A program made the position numbers and the translations under genes. 64,000 nucleotides of DNA. Origin: Halomonas sp. BDJS001. Its GTDB lineage: Bacteria; Pseudomonadota; Gammaproteobacteria; Pseudomonadales; Halomonadaceae. The stretch lies in assembly GCF_026104355.1 (NCBI RefSeq), contig NZ_CP110535.1, positions 4,402,001-4,466,000 on the forward strand. Reading direction: 5' to 3'. Below are positions 28,279 through 37,825 of this stretch, in pieces (positions within the stretch are counted from its first letter, which is position 1; every line of letters begins with the position of its first letter). The notes under the pieces are model-generated. The model was given only the letters and a program-made list of their open reading frames with translations. It was not told where the DNA came from and did no database searches.

Positions 28279-29859
28279 ATGAATAACAACGACGACCCGG
28301 TTCTGTCGCCCGGACAGGACAATACGCAGATATTGGGGTTGGACTTCCACAACCCCGTCTTCCCCCTATCCGCCCTCGCTATCCTGCTGTTCATTATCTA
28401 CGCACTGGTCTATCCAGACGCAGCTAATACGCACTTAGGGCTTGCCAAAAACTGGTCGATTGAACACTTCGACTGGCTGTTTATGATCGCTGGCAATATT
28501 TTTGTGGTGTTCTGCCTTGTACTGATCTGCTTGCCACTCGGGCGGATTCGGTTAGGCGGCAAGGATGCAAAACCGGAATATTCGCGCACCTCCTGGTTCG
28601 CCATGCTGTTTGCAGCGGGCATGGGGATCGGCTTGATGTTCTGGAGCGTTGCTGAGCCTGTAGCCTACTACACTGACTGGTATGGAACGCCCCTGAATAC
28701 GCCGGCCGGGACGCCGGAGGGCGCCAGCGCCGCCATGGGAGCGACCATGTTTCACTGGGGTCTGCACCCCTGGGCCATTTATGGCGTGGTGGCGCTGTCC
28801 CTGGCGTTCTTTTCCTATAACAAAGGGTTACCGCTGACCCTTCGCTCCGCCTTTTACCCCATTCTGGGCGAGCGCACCCGTGGCTGGGCAGGCCATGTCA
28901 TCGACATCCTCGCCGTGCTGGCCACCATCTTCGGCTTGGCCACCTCACTTGGCTTTGGCGCTACCCAAGCCGCTGGCGGCCTCGCTTACCTTTTCGATGT
29001 CCCTAATACCATCGGTACCCAGCTGGCAATCATCGTGGTGGTCACGGTGATTGCGCTGATCTCGGTATGGCGGGGTATCGACGGTGGCGTGAAGCTGTTC
29101 TCGAATATCAATATGGTCATCGCGGCGGCGTTGCTGCTGTTCGTGGTCGTGGCGGGGCCAACCCTGATGATTGTGACGGGAATTGGCACCACAGCGCTGG
29201 ACTACGCCAGCCACCTGCTGCCACTGTCGAACTGGATTGGCCGCGAGGATGATACTTGGTACCACGGCTGGACCATCTTCTACTGGGCGTGGTGGATCTC
29301 CTGGTCGCCGTTCGTCGGCATGTTTATCGCTCGTGTATCGCGGGGGCGCACGGTTCGTGAGTTTCTCATCGCCGTACTGCTGGTACCCACGCTGGTCACA
29401 CTGGTGTGGATGAGCGCCTTTGGCGGCACGGCGCTTTATCAGGCTGCCAACGGTGTGGGTGAACTGGCTAACGGCATTGGCGACGTTTCGCTTGCCATGT
29501 TCCATATGCTGGAGCAGTTGCCCCTAACCAGTATCACCTCGACGCTGGCGATTATTCTGGTCTTGGTGTTCTTTATTACCTCGTCCGACTCCGGCTCGCT
29601 GGTCATCGACAACATCACCGCCGGTGGCAAGACCGATGCGCCCAAGAGTCAGCGGGTATTCTGGGCAACGCTTGAAGGCGTGATTGCCGGAGTGCTGCTG
29701 TATGGCGGCGGAAGCACCGCACTCAGCGCACTGCAGGCGGGCGCGGTGGCCACAGGGCTGCCCTTTACGTTGGTTCTCTTGCTGATGTGTTTCAGCCTCT
29801 ACAAAGGGCTTCACAAAGAGTGGCAGCAGAGCAACGCGATGCCAAAAATCGCTAGTTAA
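28279..29859 (+). CDS. BCCT-family betaine/choline/carnitine transporter
   Basis: This 526-residue sodium- or proton-coupled carrier for quaternary ammonium compounds has about twelve hydrophobic segments. The glycine-rich GMGIGLMFWSVAEPV segment (TM3 region) and the family signature WWISWSPFVGMFIARVSRG (TM8 region) are present. The C-terminal tail is short, unlike osmosensing BetP, so a catabolic uptake role is more likely than osmoregulation. It is divergent from fdhA. Glycine betaine is the best guess for substrate because of the surrounding genes; choline or carnitine cannot be excluded. Confidence 0.92.
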   Translation: MNNNDDPVLSPGQDNTQILGLDFHNPVFPLSALAILLFIIYALVYPDAANTHLGLAKNWSIEHFDWLFMIAGNIFVVFCLVLICLPLGRIRLGGKDAKPEYSRTSWFAMLFAAGMGIGLMFWSVAEPVAYYTDWYGTPLNTPAGTPEGASAAMGATMFHWGLHPWAIYGVVALSLAFFSYNKGLPLTLRSAFYPILGERTRGWAGHVIDILAVLATIFGLATSLGFGATQAAGGLAYLFDVPNTIGTQLAIIVVVTVIALISVWRGIDGGVKLFSNINMVIAAALLLFVVVAGPTLMIVTGIGTTALDYASHLLPLSNWIGREDDTWYHGWTIFYWAWWISWSPFVGMFIARVSRGRTVREFLIAVLLVPTLVTLVWMSAFGGTALYQAANGVGELANGIGDVSLAMFHMLEQLPLTSITSTLAIILVLVFFITSSDSGSLVIDNITAGGKTDAPKSQRVFWATLEGVIAGVLLYGGGSTALSALQAGAVATGLPFTLVLLLMCFSLYKGLHKEWQQSNAMPKIAS

Positions 29860-29875
29860 ACGGTTTTCTTCACGC

Positions 29876-29911
29876 ACCGCTCGCCTACTCGGCGAGCGGT
29901 TTTCTTTTTTT
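29876..29911 (+). terminator. BCCT gene terminator
   Basis: A perfect 10-bp stem ACCGCTCGCC/GGCGAGCGGT (29876-29885 with 29891-29900) has a 5-base loop and is followed by TTTCTTTTTTT. Confidence 0.9.
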
Positions 29912-29930
29912 GCCAGCCAGGATCAAGACA

Positions 29931-30818
29931 ATGCAGGCAAGTTCTTACCAGCGCGGTCTAATCATGGTCATACTGGGTGTAGTGTTTCTCAGCTTTGACG
30001 GTCTGTTGATTCGCCTGGCAGCCACCGATGGCTGGATCATCGTATTCTGGCGCGGTTTATTGATGTTCTGTGTACTGGGGCTGCTGTGCAGTTCTGGCAA
30101 GCGGTTGACGACGCTGAGACACCATCCCTTTTCCTCGCTAGCCTCGGCGCTGCTGCTGGGCTTGATCTCCAGCCTGTTTGTGCTGGCGGTCATGAACGCC
30201 AACGTGGCCAATGTGGTGGTAATCCTAAGTACAGCGCCGCTGTTTGCCGCGCTGTTTTCGCGGTTTTTTATGGGCGAAAGCGTCCCACAGCGCACGCTAG
30301 TGGCCATTGCCGTCTGCATGGTGGGCATGGGTTTGGTGTTCATGGGCGAGGGGGCTATGGGGATGCTGGTAGGTAATCTTTATGCCTTGGCGGCCGCGGC
30401 GGCTATCGGCGGCAACCTGACCCTGCTGCGCCGCTATCCAGCAATTGACCCTATGACGGTGATTGCCGGTGGTGGGCTGCTCTCCGCGGCGGTTGCCCTG
30501 CCCATGGCCTCACCGCTGGATCTGGATGCCCAGCGCTATGGCGTACTGGCACTGATGGGGCTGGTGCAGATGCCCTTGGCCACGGTGCTGATCAACAGCG
30601 CCACCCGCTATCTGTCGTCAACGGAAGTGGCGCTGTTTTATTTGGTCGAAACCGCGCTGGGCACGCTATGGGTGTGGTGGTTATTAGGTGAGACACCCAC
30701 GACCTCGACGCTGCTCGGTGGTGGTGTGGTCATACTGGTGCTGGTAGTGCATGCCTGGATAGGCTTGCGTCTGGAGAGACAGCGCCTTCAGCTTTATCCG
30801 GGCTTTGTTGGCAAATAG
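29931..30818 (+). CDS. EamA/DMT-family transporter
   Basis: This 295-residue inner-membrane protein has about ten hydrophobic segments arranged as two EamA repeats, a drug/metabolite exporter layout. Typical features are NVANVVVILSTAPLFAALFSRFFMGE at the end of the first repeat and LFYLVETALGTLWVWWLLGE in the second. ATG 29931 has AGGA upstream; a TTG seven codons earlier is in frame but inside the preceding terminator tail. The exported compound is unknown. It lies between the BCCT gene and the convergent etfB. Confidence 0.88.
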   Translation: MQASSYQRGLIMVILGVVFLSFDGLLIRLAATDGWIIVFWRGLLMFCVLGLLCSSGKRLTTLRHHPFSSLASALLLGLISSLFVLAVMNANVANVVVILSTAPLFAALFSRFFMGESVPQRTLVAIAVCMVGMGLVFMGEGAMGMLVGNLYALAAAAAIGGNLTLLRRYPAIDPMTVIAGGGLLSAAVALPMASPLDLDAQRYGVLALMGLVQMPLATVLINSATRYLSSTEVALFYLVETALGTLWVWWLLGETPTTSTLLGGGVVILVLVVHAWIGLRLERQRLQLYPGFVGK

Positions 30819-30850
30819 TCAATACGTCGCGTGGGCCATCGCCCAACAAA

Positions 30851-30872
30851 AAGCCCGCAGGGAAGCGGGCTT
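30851..30872 (-). terminator. etfB terminator (possibly bidirectional)
   Basis: An 8-bp stem AAGCCCGC/GCGGGCTT with a 6-base loop. On the minus strand it is followed by TTTGTTGGG, fitting the end of the dgc-etf operon. It also lies just after the EamA gene, where the plus-strand T-run is weak. Confidence 0.75.
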
Positions 30873-30899
30873 GAACGATGGTTAGAGGCGTGATGCGTT

Positions 30900-31718
30900 T
30901 CAGCGCAGCACTTCTTCCTCCTTGAGCAGCTTGTAGATCGCCTCGGCGCCCTGCTCGGGGGTCACATCGGTGAGCACCTGCCCGCCCTTGCCCTCGGACT
31001 TGGCCGCTGCCGCCTTGAAGCGATCCCTGGCCGACGCAGCTTTAACGATTTTCAGACGCTTAGGCCGTTTACGCGCTGGGGCAAGTTGCCACTGGGCCAG
31101 CTCGCTGTCGGCTTCAGGGGTCGTCGGCGTGACCGCAAAGGTGGCGCGACGCGCCGGGCCGAAGGCGCTTTGACGCGCCGCCGGCGCTGCTTCACCCACA
31201 CTGATGATAGCGGGCAGACGCACCTTGAGACGGCGACGCTGGCCCCTTGGCAACGCCTGCAGCAGCGTTACCACGCCATTTTCCACCTTTTCTATCGATG
31301 CCAAGCTATTCACCAATGGCCAGCCGAGATGTTCTGCCAACGCATAGGGCAAAAGCCCAGAGCCTTCACCCCGCTCTGCCCGGGCACCGGTGATCACTAG
31401 CTGGGGCGAGGTAGCGGCTAAATGCTCCACCAGGGACAGAATGGCATCGCTGCCCGCGGGCTGTTCGAGCAAGGTCATGGATTCAAGCCCCATGCCCAGG
31501 TAGCCGCGTAGCGCCGATTCGCTGTCATCCGCCTGGGGCCCCGCATGCAGTACGCTAATCCGAGTGCCCGGCAGTTCGGCTTCCATGGCCAGCGCTAGCT
31601 CCAGGCCCCGGGCATCCTGTTCGGCGCGCCGCGCGCGTCCGGTTGTCGGGTGACGGCCGATGGAGACCAGCACTGCCACGTCGATTCCCTGCTGTTGTTG
31701 CTGTCGATCAGGCTGCAT
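30900..31718 (-). CDS. etfB: Electron transfer flavoprotein beta subunit, dimethylglycine-linked
   Basis: This 272-residue ETF beta (FixA) homologue has the AMP-binding and dimerisation segments of the family (GARAERGEGSGLLPYALAEHLGWPLVNSLASIE; RLKVRLPAIISVGEAAP). It has a longer Lys-rich C-terminal part than housekeeping EtfB. The gene order dgcA-dgcB-etfA-etfB matches the Pseudomonas dimethylglycine locus, so this ETF probably accepts electrons from DgcAB rather than acyl-CoA dehydrogenases. GGAGGT precedes the ATG, which overlaps etfA by 11 bases. Confidence 0.9.
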   Translation of the reverse strand: MQPDRQQQQQGIDVAVLVSIGRHPTTGRARRAEQDARGLELALAMEAELPGTRISVLHAGPQADDSESALRGYLGMGLESMTLLEQPAGSDAILSLVEHLAATSPQLVITGARAERGEGSGLLPYALAEHLGWPLVNSLASIEKVENGVVTLLQALPRGQRRRLKVRLPAIISVGEAAPAARQSAFGPARRATFAVTPTTPEADSELAQWQLAPARKRPKRLKIVKAASARDRFKAAAAKSEGKGGQVLTDVTPEQGAEAIYKLLKEEEVLR

Positions 31719-32988
31719 CGCGCTGACCTCCCCGCTGCTGTTCCACCATGGCCACTAACGCGGCCAGAATTTGCGTGCTGTCGCCAATCACCGCCAGGTC
31801 GGCGCGCTTGATGATATCGCACCCCGGATCGAGATTAATCGCCACCACCTTGTCGCAGCGCTGAATGCCCTGCAGGTGCTGGATAGCGCCTGAAATACCC
31901 ACCGCCATATAGACTCGGGCGGTTACCCAGGTGCCGGTCGCACCCACCTGACGATCGCGGGCCATAAAGCCGTCGTCCACCGCGACACGGGACGCACCTT
32001 CGGTAGCGCCGAGGACTTTCGCGGCATGGTGGAAGGCATCCCACTCTTTAACACCGTTGCCGCCGGAGAGGATGAACTCGGCCTCGGCCAGCGCCACGCC
32101 GGCGGGATCCACCGCCACCTGCCCCAGGTCTTCAATGCGCGATAGAGTGGTGGGAAGTGACGCTGCCAGGGTCAGGTGCTCGGCCGCATGCTGGGTCTCG
32201 TCCACCGGCTCGGCGCACTCGGCCAGCGCCAGGGCAACCCGCGGCAGCGGGCGCTGAATATCCAGGCTCCCGGCGCCACCACGAGCCGTGCAGCGCCAAC
32301 CCAGCGGCGCCTCATTGTCAGTCTCGATCTGCCAAACGCCCGTGGCAGCGCGTTCGCCCAAGCGCAAGGACAGACGCCTCCCCAGATCGGCACCGCCCAG
32401 GGGTGAGTCTGGCAACAGCCAGAAGCGCGGCGTCATCTCCCGTTCAACGGCGCTTAAAGCCGCCAGGCGCGCTTCTGGCGCAAACCCTGCGTAAAACTCA
32501 TCATCAAGATGCACGACGCGATCGATGCCAGCTTCGCCCAGCGCCTCTTCCTTATGCTCGCCGAAGAGGATCGCCACCACGGCGCCGGGATGCTCGGCGT
32601 CGGCATCCGCCAGACGCCGGGCCAGCCCCAGCAAGTCCTTGTCATGGCCGGAGAGTCGCCCACCGGTCAGGTCAGGCACCACAGCCACCAGGAAGGCGGG
32701 CTGGTCAATGGTCACCGTGCGGCGGCTATCGTGGGCCGCCGTGGTTGCCGCGGTGGACTGCCCCCCTTGCTGGAGGCCACTGCGGTCAATCCGTTTGACC
32801 CCATTGGGGCCGATAAAACCGATGGCACGCGGATCCTTGCGCACCACGCCGTTGGGGCCCATCCACTCGCTGGTCGCTCCGCCGCCCCTGTTTACACCCA
32901 GGGCGGCCAGCACCGCGGCGTTGTCGGGGTGCAGACGATTCCGGGCGATCCACTCGCGACGCGGATCGCGACGTATAATCTCGCTCAT
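31708..32988 (-). CDS. etfA: Electron transfer flavoprotein alpha subunit, dimethylglycine-linked
   Basis: This ETF alpha (FixB) homologue of 426 residues is about 110 residues longer than housekeeping EtfA. The extra N-terminal part (about 1-95) is rich in Arg, Gly and Asn and has a repeated segment, MGPNGVVRKDPR and IGPNGVKRIDRS. The FAD-binding C-terminal domain is standard: RVAVDDGFMARDRQVGATG, VGISGAIQHLQGIQ, NLDPGCDIIKRADLAVIGD. The start overlaps the dgcB stop by 4 bases. The N-terminal extension may be the docking part for DgcB. Confidence 0.92.
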   Translation of the reverse strand: MSEIIRRDPRREWIARNRLHPDNAAVLAALGVNRGGGATSEWMGPNGVVRKDPRAIGFIGPNGVKRIDRSGLQQGGQSTAATTAAHDSRRTVTIDQPAFLVAVVPDLTGGRLSGHDKDLLGLARRLADADAEHPGAVVAILFGEHKEEALGEAGIDRVVHLDDEFYAGFAPEARLAALSAVEREMTPRFWLLPDSPLGGADLGRRLSLRLGERAATGVWQIETDNEAPLGWRCTARGGAGSLDIQRPLPRVALALAECAEPVDETQHAAEHLTLAASLPTTLSRIEDLGQVAVDPAGVALAEAEFILSGGNGVKEWDAFHHAAKVLGATEGASRVAVDDGFMARDRQVGATGTWVTARVYMAVGISGAIQHLQGIQRCDKVVAINLDPGCDIIKRADLAVIGDSTQILAALVAMVEQQRGGQRDAA

Positions 32989-34987
32989 ACGGTCACCTCT
33001 TCAGCCGTCGTCGTTGCAGCAGGTCGGCGGGGCTCATCAGACGCATCACCTGCGGGACGCTCTACCAGGGCATCGGCCACCAGCTCGGCGATATCGCGCA
33101 CTTCGGCGCTGGCATCCACCACGCCTTCCAGCATGGCGGTACACTGCGGGCAGCCCACCGCCACCAGCTCGGCGCCGCTCTCCTTGACATCGTTCATGCG
33201 CATATCGGGAATCCGTCGTTCACCGGGAATATCGGTAATCGGTGCCCCACCACCGCCGCCGCAGCAGCGCGAGCGGTAGCCGGAGCGCTCCATCTCCTTG
33301 ACCTCGATACCTAGCGCCTTAAGTACGTTGCGCGGTGCCTCGTATTCACCGTTATAGCGCCCCAGGTAACACGGGTCGTGATAGGTGACGCTGCCGCCTT
33401 TCCAAGGTGCGAACGCCAGTCGACCGGCTTCATACAGCTCGGCAATGAAGGTGCTGTGGTGACGAACCTGGTAGTCGCCACCCAGCTCACCGTACTCGCT
33501 GCCCAACACATGAAAACTGTGAGGGTCGCAGGTGACGATCTGCAGGAAGCGATACTTGGCCAGAGTGGCAATATTGCGCTTCGCCAGAGACTGGAACGTC
33601 GCTTCATCGCCCAGACGCCGCGCCACATCGCCGCTATCGCGCTCTTCAGTACCCAACACTGCGAAATCGACTTCAGCGGCGCGCAGCACTTTGACCAGCG
33701 CGCGCAAGGTACGCTGGTTGCGCATATCAAAGGCGCCATCCCCCAGCCACAGCAGCACATCGACCTGCTTAAGATCTGCCATGAGCGGTAGGTTAAGATC
33801 CGCCGCCCAGTTGAGCCGCGAGCCAGGGTCGAAACCGCCGGGATTGTCGGTGGCGATCAAATTATCGAGCACTTCGGCGCCTTTGTTGGGCGTTTTGCCA
33901 CGCTCCAGGGTCAGGTGGCGGCGCATATCGACAATCGCATCCACATGCTCGATCATCATCGGGCACTCTTCCACGCAGGCGCGGCAGGTCGTACACGACC
34001 AGAGTGTATCGGCGTCGACCAAAGCCTTTCCCTGTAGCGCCACAATGGGCCCATGGGGCGAGCCAGCGTGTTCACCTACCGGCTTGCCGGGGTAGGGAGA
34101 GCCAGCATAGGCGGCATCACTGCCCCCGGCCATGCCCACCACCATGTCCTGGATCAGCTTCTTGGGATTGAGCGGCTGACCGGCGGCAAATGCCGGGCAC
34201 ACAGCCTCGCAACGACCACACTGCACGCAGGCATCGAAGCCCAGCAACTGATTCCAGGTAAAGTCGGCTGGCTTTTCCACGCCCAGAGGCGCCGCTTCAT
34301 CCTCAAGGTTGAGTGCCTTGAGACCCGTTGATCGGCCAGCGCCCCCTTTCTTGGTGGAAAAGCGTTCGGCGCGACGATGAAAGGCCAGGTGCAAGGCACC
34401 GGCGAAGGCGTGCTTCATGGGCCCGCCCCAGGTCATGCCGAAAAACATTTCCCCCAGGCCCCAGGCCACAACGCCCGCCAATACCAGCGCCAGCAGCCAG
34501 CTACTGCCACCTTCAAGCAAACCCTGGGGCAGTAGGCCCACCGTGGGTAGAGTGATTAGGAAAACACCTAGCGAAAACGCCATTAGACTCTTGGGCAGGC
34601 GCATCCAGGGCCCCTTGGAGAGCCGAGCGGGCGGATTAATACGTCGGCGTGCCACGAAGAGGCTGCCGATGAACATCGAGGCGCTCGCCAGTAGCAGTAA
34701 TCCGCCCAGCACGGGGTTGGCGATCCCCAGACCGTGCACTAGGATCATCAGCACGGCGGCGGCCACGAAGCCACCGGCGGTGGCCACGTGGGTGTTGGAG
34801 ATCATCTTGTCACGTCCCACCACATGGTGCAGATCCACCAAATAGCGGCGCGGCATGGCCGCCAACCCCTGCAGCAAGTTAACTCGCGAGGGCGCCCCTG
34901 ACGCCACAGGCGCATACGCCGCACGGCGCCGATTACTGCCAGGGCCAGGGCAGTAAAAATCAGTATCGGCAAGAGCGTTTCGAGCAT
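32985..34987 (-). pseudogene. dgcB: dgcB, dimethylglycine demethylase Fe-S subunit, frameshifted near start
   Basis: DgcB is a membrane-anchored Fe-S oxidoreductase that pairs with DgcA to demethylate dimethylglycine to sarcosine. The main frame holds two [4Fe-4S] motifs (CVQCGRCEAVCP and CTTCRACVEECP) and HdrD-like CCG motifs (DPCYLGRYNGEYEAPR, SRCCGGGGGAP, GCPQC). The expected first ~34 residues, a transmembrane helix (MLETLLPILIFTALALAVIG and a basic tail to RQGRP), lie in another frame from ATG 34987 with a good GAGGTGAG site. The frames join at about 34889 if one T is restored (CCT-TCG). A GTG at 34907 could start a shorter protein without the first helix. Confidence 0.85.
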
Positions 34988-35007
34988 GGTACTCACCTCA
35001 TCTTTCG

Positions 35008-35122
35008 CGACGGGGCTGCTCCGGCGGCAGACCTCTACGAGGGCGCTATGAACCCATCCCTGGGCGCTACTTTTGACGTCCCTGTCAAAAGACCCTCGCT
35101 ACGGTCTACCCCCGGCGCCCCG
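35008..35122. repeat. Intergenic compound-hairpin element, copy A
   Basis: This ~115-bp element lies between dgcA and dgcB. An outer inverted repeat (left arm near 35011-35043, right arm near 35092-35124, imperfect) encloses a conserved box at 35043-35070 with GCGCTATGAA and CGCTAC ends. Inside are a small hairpin CCCA-TCCC-TGGG and a second hairpin CTTTTGAC/GTCAAAAG with loop GTCCCT. A second copy with the same plan but different stem sequence is at 37826-37940. Confidence 0.8.
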
Positions 35123-35135
35123 GCTCTCGCTCAGG

Positions 35136-37220
35136 TCAAAAGTCCTTGCAGATTCGCAAAGCATCGTAGATGGCCGCATGGGTGTTACGCGGTGCCGTGC
35201 AGTCGCCCAGGCGGAACAGCAGGAAGCCATCCCCTTCTTTTCCGTTCTCATCAACCAGGCTCGGCTGAGGCTGGATAGCGTAGAGCGCCTCCAGATCCAC
35301 CTGCCCTTTGTTGCGGGACTGCTCTTTAAGGGCGTAGTAGAGCGCCTCATCGGGCCGCACGCCGTTCTCCACCACCACCTGATCCACCACGCGCTCTTCC
35401 AAAGCCCCGGTGTACTCGTTTTCGAGCACCGCCACCAGGCCATCGCCCTCGCGGTAAACCTTATGCAGCATCAAGTCGGAGGACATGATCACCTCCTTCT
35501 CGTAGAGGCTGCGATAGTAGGTGGGGAAGGTGGTGCCGCCCACCGCTGCACCGGGCTTGATATCGTCGGTGACGATCTCCACTTTGGCGCCCTTATCCGC
35601 GAGAAAATCCGCTGCCGAGACGCCGGAGAATTCGCAGATGGCGTCATAAATCAGCACGTTCTTACCTGGAGCCACTTTGCCTGAGAGAATATCCCAGGTG
35701 CTGACCACCAGGCTCTCCTCGGCATTCTCCGAGTAGCCCCACTCTGGGTGCTGGCTAAGGAAGGGCTGGCCACCGGTAGCTAGCACCACGATATCCGGGC
35801 GCAGATCGAGCAGCGTTGCTTCATCGGCGCGGGTGCCCAGACGCAGATCGACTTTCAGCCGCGCCAGCTCCAGCTGGTACCAGCGGGTGATACCAGCGAT
35901 TTGGTCGCGCTGTGGGGCCTGGGCGGCAATGGTGATCTGCCCTCCCAAAGCGTCAGCAGCCTCAAACAGAGTGACATCGTGACCGCGCTCCGCAGCGACC
36001 CGCGCTGCTTCCATACCGCCAGGGCCACCGCCGACCACCACGACTTTGCGCTTGGCGCCTTCGGTCTTCTCAATGATATGCGGCAGCCCCATGTACTCAC
36101 GGGACGTGGCGGCGTTTTGGATACACAGCACATCAAGGCCCTGATACTGGCGGTCGATGCAGTAGTTAGCGCCCACGCACTGTTTGATCTGGTCGATCTG
36201 GCCCATCTTGATCTTGGCGATCAGGTGCGGGTCGGCAATATGTGCCCGGGTCATGCCCACCAGGTCGACATAGCCCCCTTCGAGGATACGCTGAGCCTGG
36301 TTGGGATCCTTGATGTTCTGAGCGTGGATCACCGGCACGTTCACCACTTCCTTGATCCCCGCCGCCAGGTGTAGGAAAGGCTCCGGCGGGTAGGACATAT
36401 TAGGAATGACGTTGGCCAAAGTGTTGTGGGTGTCGCAGCCAGAACCGATAACGCCGAAGAAGTCCACCATACCGGTGGCATCGTAGTAGGCGGCGATCTG
36501 CTTCATGTCATCGTGGGAGAGGCCATCCGGATGGAACTCGTCGCCGCAGATGCGCATGCCGACGCAGAAGTCGTCACCCACTTCAGCACGTACAGCTTTA
36601 AGCACTTCCATACCGAAGCGCATGCGATTTTCGAAGCTACCGCCCCACTCGTCGGTACGCTTGTTGACCCGTGGGCTCCAGAACTGATCGATCAGGTGCT
36701 GGTGCACGGCAGACAGTTCGACGCCGTCGAGGCCACCTTCCTTTGCCCGGCGCGCGGCCTGGGCGAAGTCACCAATGATGCGCCAGATTTCCTCTTCCTC
36801 AATGGTCTTACAGGTAGAGCGGTGCACCGGCTCACGGATACCGGAGGGTGAGACCAGCGTCGACCAGTCGAAACCGTCCCAGCGGGAGCGGCGCCCCATA
36901 TGGGTAATCTGGATCATGATCTTGCCGCCATGCTTATGCACAGCGTCGGCCAAATTCTGAAAGTGCGGAATAATGCGATCAGTGGACAGGTTGACCGAGC
37001 TCCACCAGCCCTGCGGGCTATCGATGGACACCACCGATGAGCCGCCGCAAATACATAGGCCACAACCACCTTTGGCCTTCTCCTCGTAGTACCTGACGTA
37101 GCGCTCAGTGGTCATACCGCCGTCGGTGGCATGCACCTCAGCGTGAGCGGTGCTGACCACACGGTTGCGGATAGTCAGCTTACCGATCTCGATCGGCTCG
37201 AAAATTGCGTCGAATGCCAT
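35136..37220 (-). CDS. dgcA: Dimethylglycine demethylase subunit DgcA
   Basis: This 694-residue flavoprotein demethylates N,N-dimethylglycine to sarcosine. The FMN barrel is at about 1-340 (HAEVHATDGGMTTERYV, QITHMGRRSRWDG, HQHLIDQFWSPRVNKR). A cysteine cluster follows (Cys348, Cys354, Cys366, with Ala351 in place of the fourth ligand of trimethylamine dehydrogenase). The FAD/NAD domain starts at VVVVGGGPGGMEAARV (about 393). It matches Pseudomonas DgcA along its full length, as I remember it. It is cotranscribed with dgcB and the etf genes. A strong GAGGAGA site precedes the ATG. Confidence 0.95.
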   Translation of the reverse strand: MAFDAIFEPIEIGKLTIRNRVVSTAHAEVHATDGGMTTERYVRYYEEKAKGGCGLCICGGSSVVSIDSPQGWWSSVNLSTDRIIPHFQNLADAVHKHGGKIMIQITHMGRRSRWDGFDWSTLVSPSGIREPVHRSTCKTIEEEEIWRIIGDFAQAARRAKEGGLDGVELSAVHQHLIDQFWSPRVNKRTDEWGGSFENRMRFGMEVLKAVRAEVGDDFCVGMRICGDEFHPDGLSHDDMKQIAAYYDATGMVDFFGVIGSGCDTHNTLANVIPNMSYPPEPFLHLAAGIKEVVNVPVIHAQNIKDPNQAQRILEGGYVDLVGMTRAHIADPHLIAKIKMGQIDQIKQCVGANYCIDRQYQGLDVLCIQNAATSREYMGLPHIIEKTEGAKRKVVVVGGGPGGMEAARVAAERGHDVTLFEAADALGGQITIAAQAPQRDQIAGITRWYQLELARLKVDLRLGTRADEATLLDLRPDIVVLATGGQPFLSQHPEWGYSENAEESLVVSTWDILSGKVAPGKNVLIYDAICEFSGVSAADFLADKGAKVEIVTDDIKPGAAVGGTTFPTYYRSLYEKEVIMSSDLMLHKVYREGDGLVAVLENEYTGALEERVVDQVVVENGVRPDEALYYALKEQSRNKGQVDLEALYAIQPQPSLVDENGKEGDGFLLFRLGDCTAPRNTHAAIYDALRICKDF

Positions 37221-37243
37221 GTTTGTCTCTCCTCGTACCCCAG

Positions 37244-37789
37244 TTAGCGGGCAGCGTCGGTCAGCGGCTGGACGGCGAAGATGCCTACATCACAGCCAGG
37301 TTCGGCTGCACTCTGCATCTGCTCGGCAACGGTACGCAGTGAACTTCCGCGGGCGGCGAGTATTTGATCCATGGCACCGGCGAACCAACCGGTGAACATG
37401 TACTCCTCCTTGTTCCCGGTTTTGCCAAGCTGGTAAACAAAAGCGCTGTGCTCAAGGCGTACTTGAGCAGTGCCCGAGTCGAGATCAATCTGTTCAGTAA
37501 TGAATACCCCCCAACCGCGCTGGGAAAGGCGGGTCATGTAGTGCTCAAATACCGCCTCTCCGCTAATGTCGTGTAGCTCGGCCTCTTTCTCACACCAGTG
37601 CCAGGCGCTCTTGTAACCTGCGTGATAAAGAATTTCGGCATACTTCTCAGCACCTAGCGCCTCTTCTACGGCTACGTGATTATTGATAAAGAAGTGCCGT
37701 GGCACATAGAGCATAGGCAGCGCATCGGTCGTCCAGACGCCTGTTTCGCTATCCACTTCGATGGGCAGTGCGGGGGCCAGTTTGGTCAC
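37244..37789 (-). CDS. Conserved protein of the dimethylglycine operon (PA5397-like, DUF5943)
   Basis: This 181-residue protein always accompanies dgcA in Pseudomonas-type loci as I recall. It contains PMLYVPRHFFINNHVAVEEALG and ILYHAGYKSAWHWCEKE. The latter segment resembles the small-ligand V4R/XylR-N fold, but I cannot prove that relation. There is no signal peptide or membrane segment. GTG 37789 is chosen because GAGGA lies 8 bases before it; an in-frame TTG at 37804 would overlap that site. Its function is unknown; a sensing or assembly role for DgcA is only a guess. Confidence 0.82.
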   Translation of the reverse strand: MTKLAPALPIEVDSETGVWTTDALPMLYVPRHFFINNHVAVEEALGAEKYAEILYHAGYKSAWHWCEKEAELHDISGEAVFEHYMTRLSQRGWGVFITEQIDLDSGTAQVRLEHSAFVYQLGKTGNKEEYMFTGWFAGAMDQILAARGSSLRTVAEQMQSAAEPGCDVGIFAVQPLTDAAR

Positions 37790-37825
37790 GGTTATATTCC
37801 TCAAATCTTTGTTATGTCAGGTTAT

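Noticed and set aside
32157..33279. Plus-strand open frames opposite etfA and dgcB
   Set aside because: Arg/Pro/Ala-rich composition and complete overlap with conserved minus-strand genes mark them as shadows.
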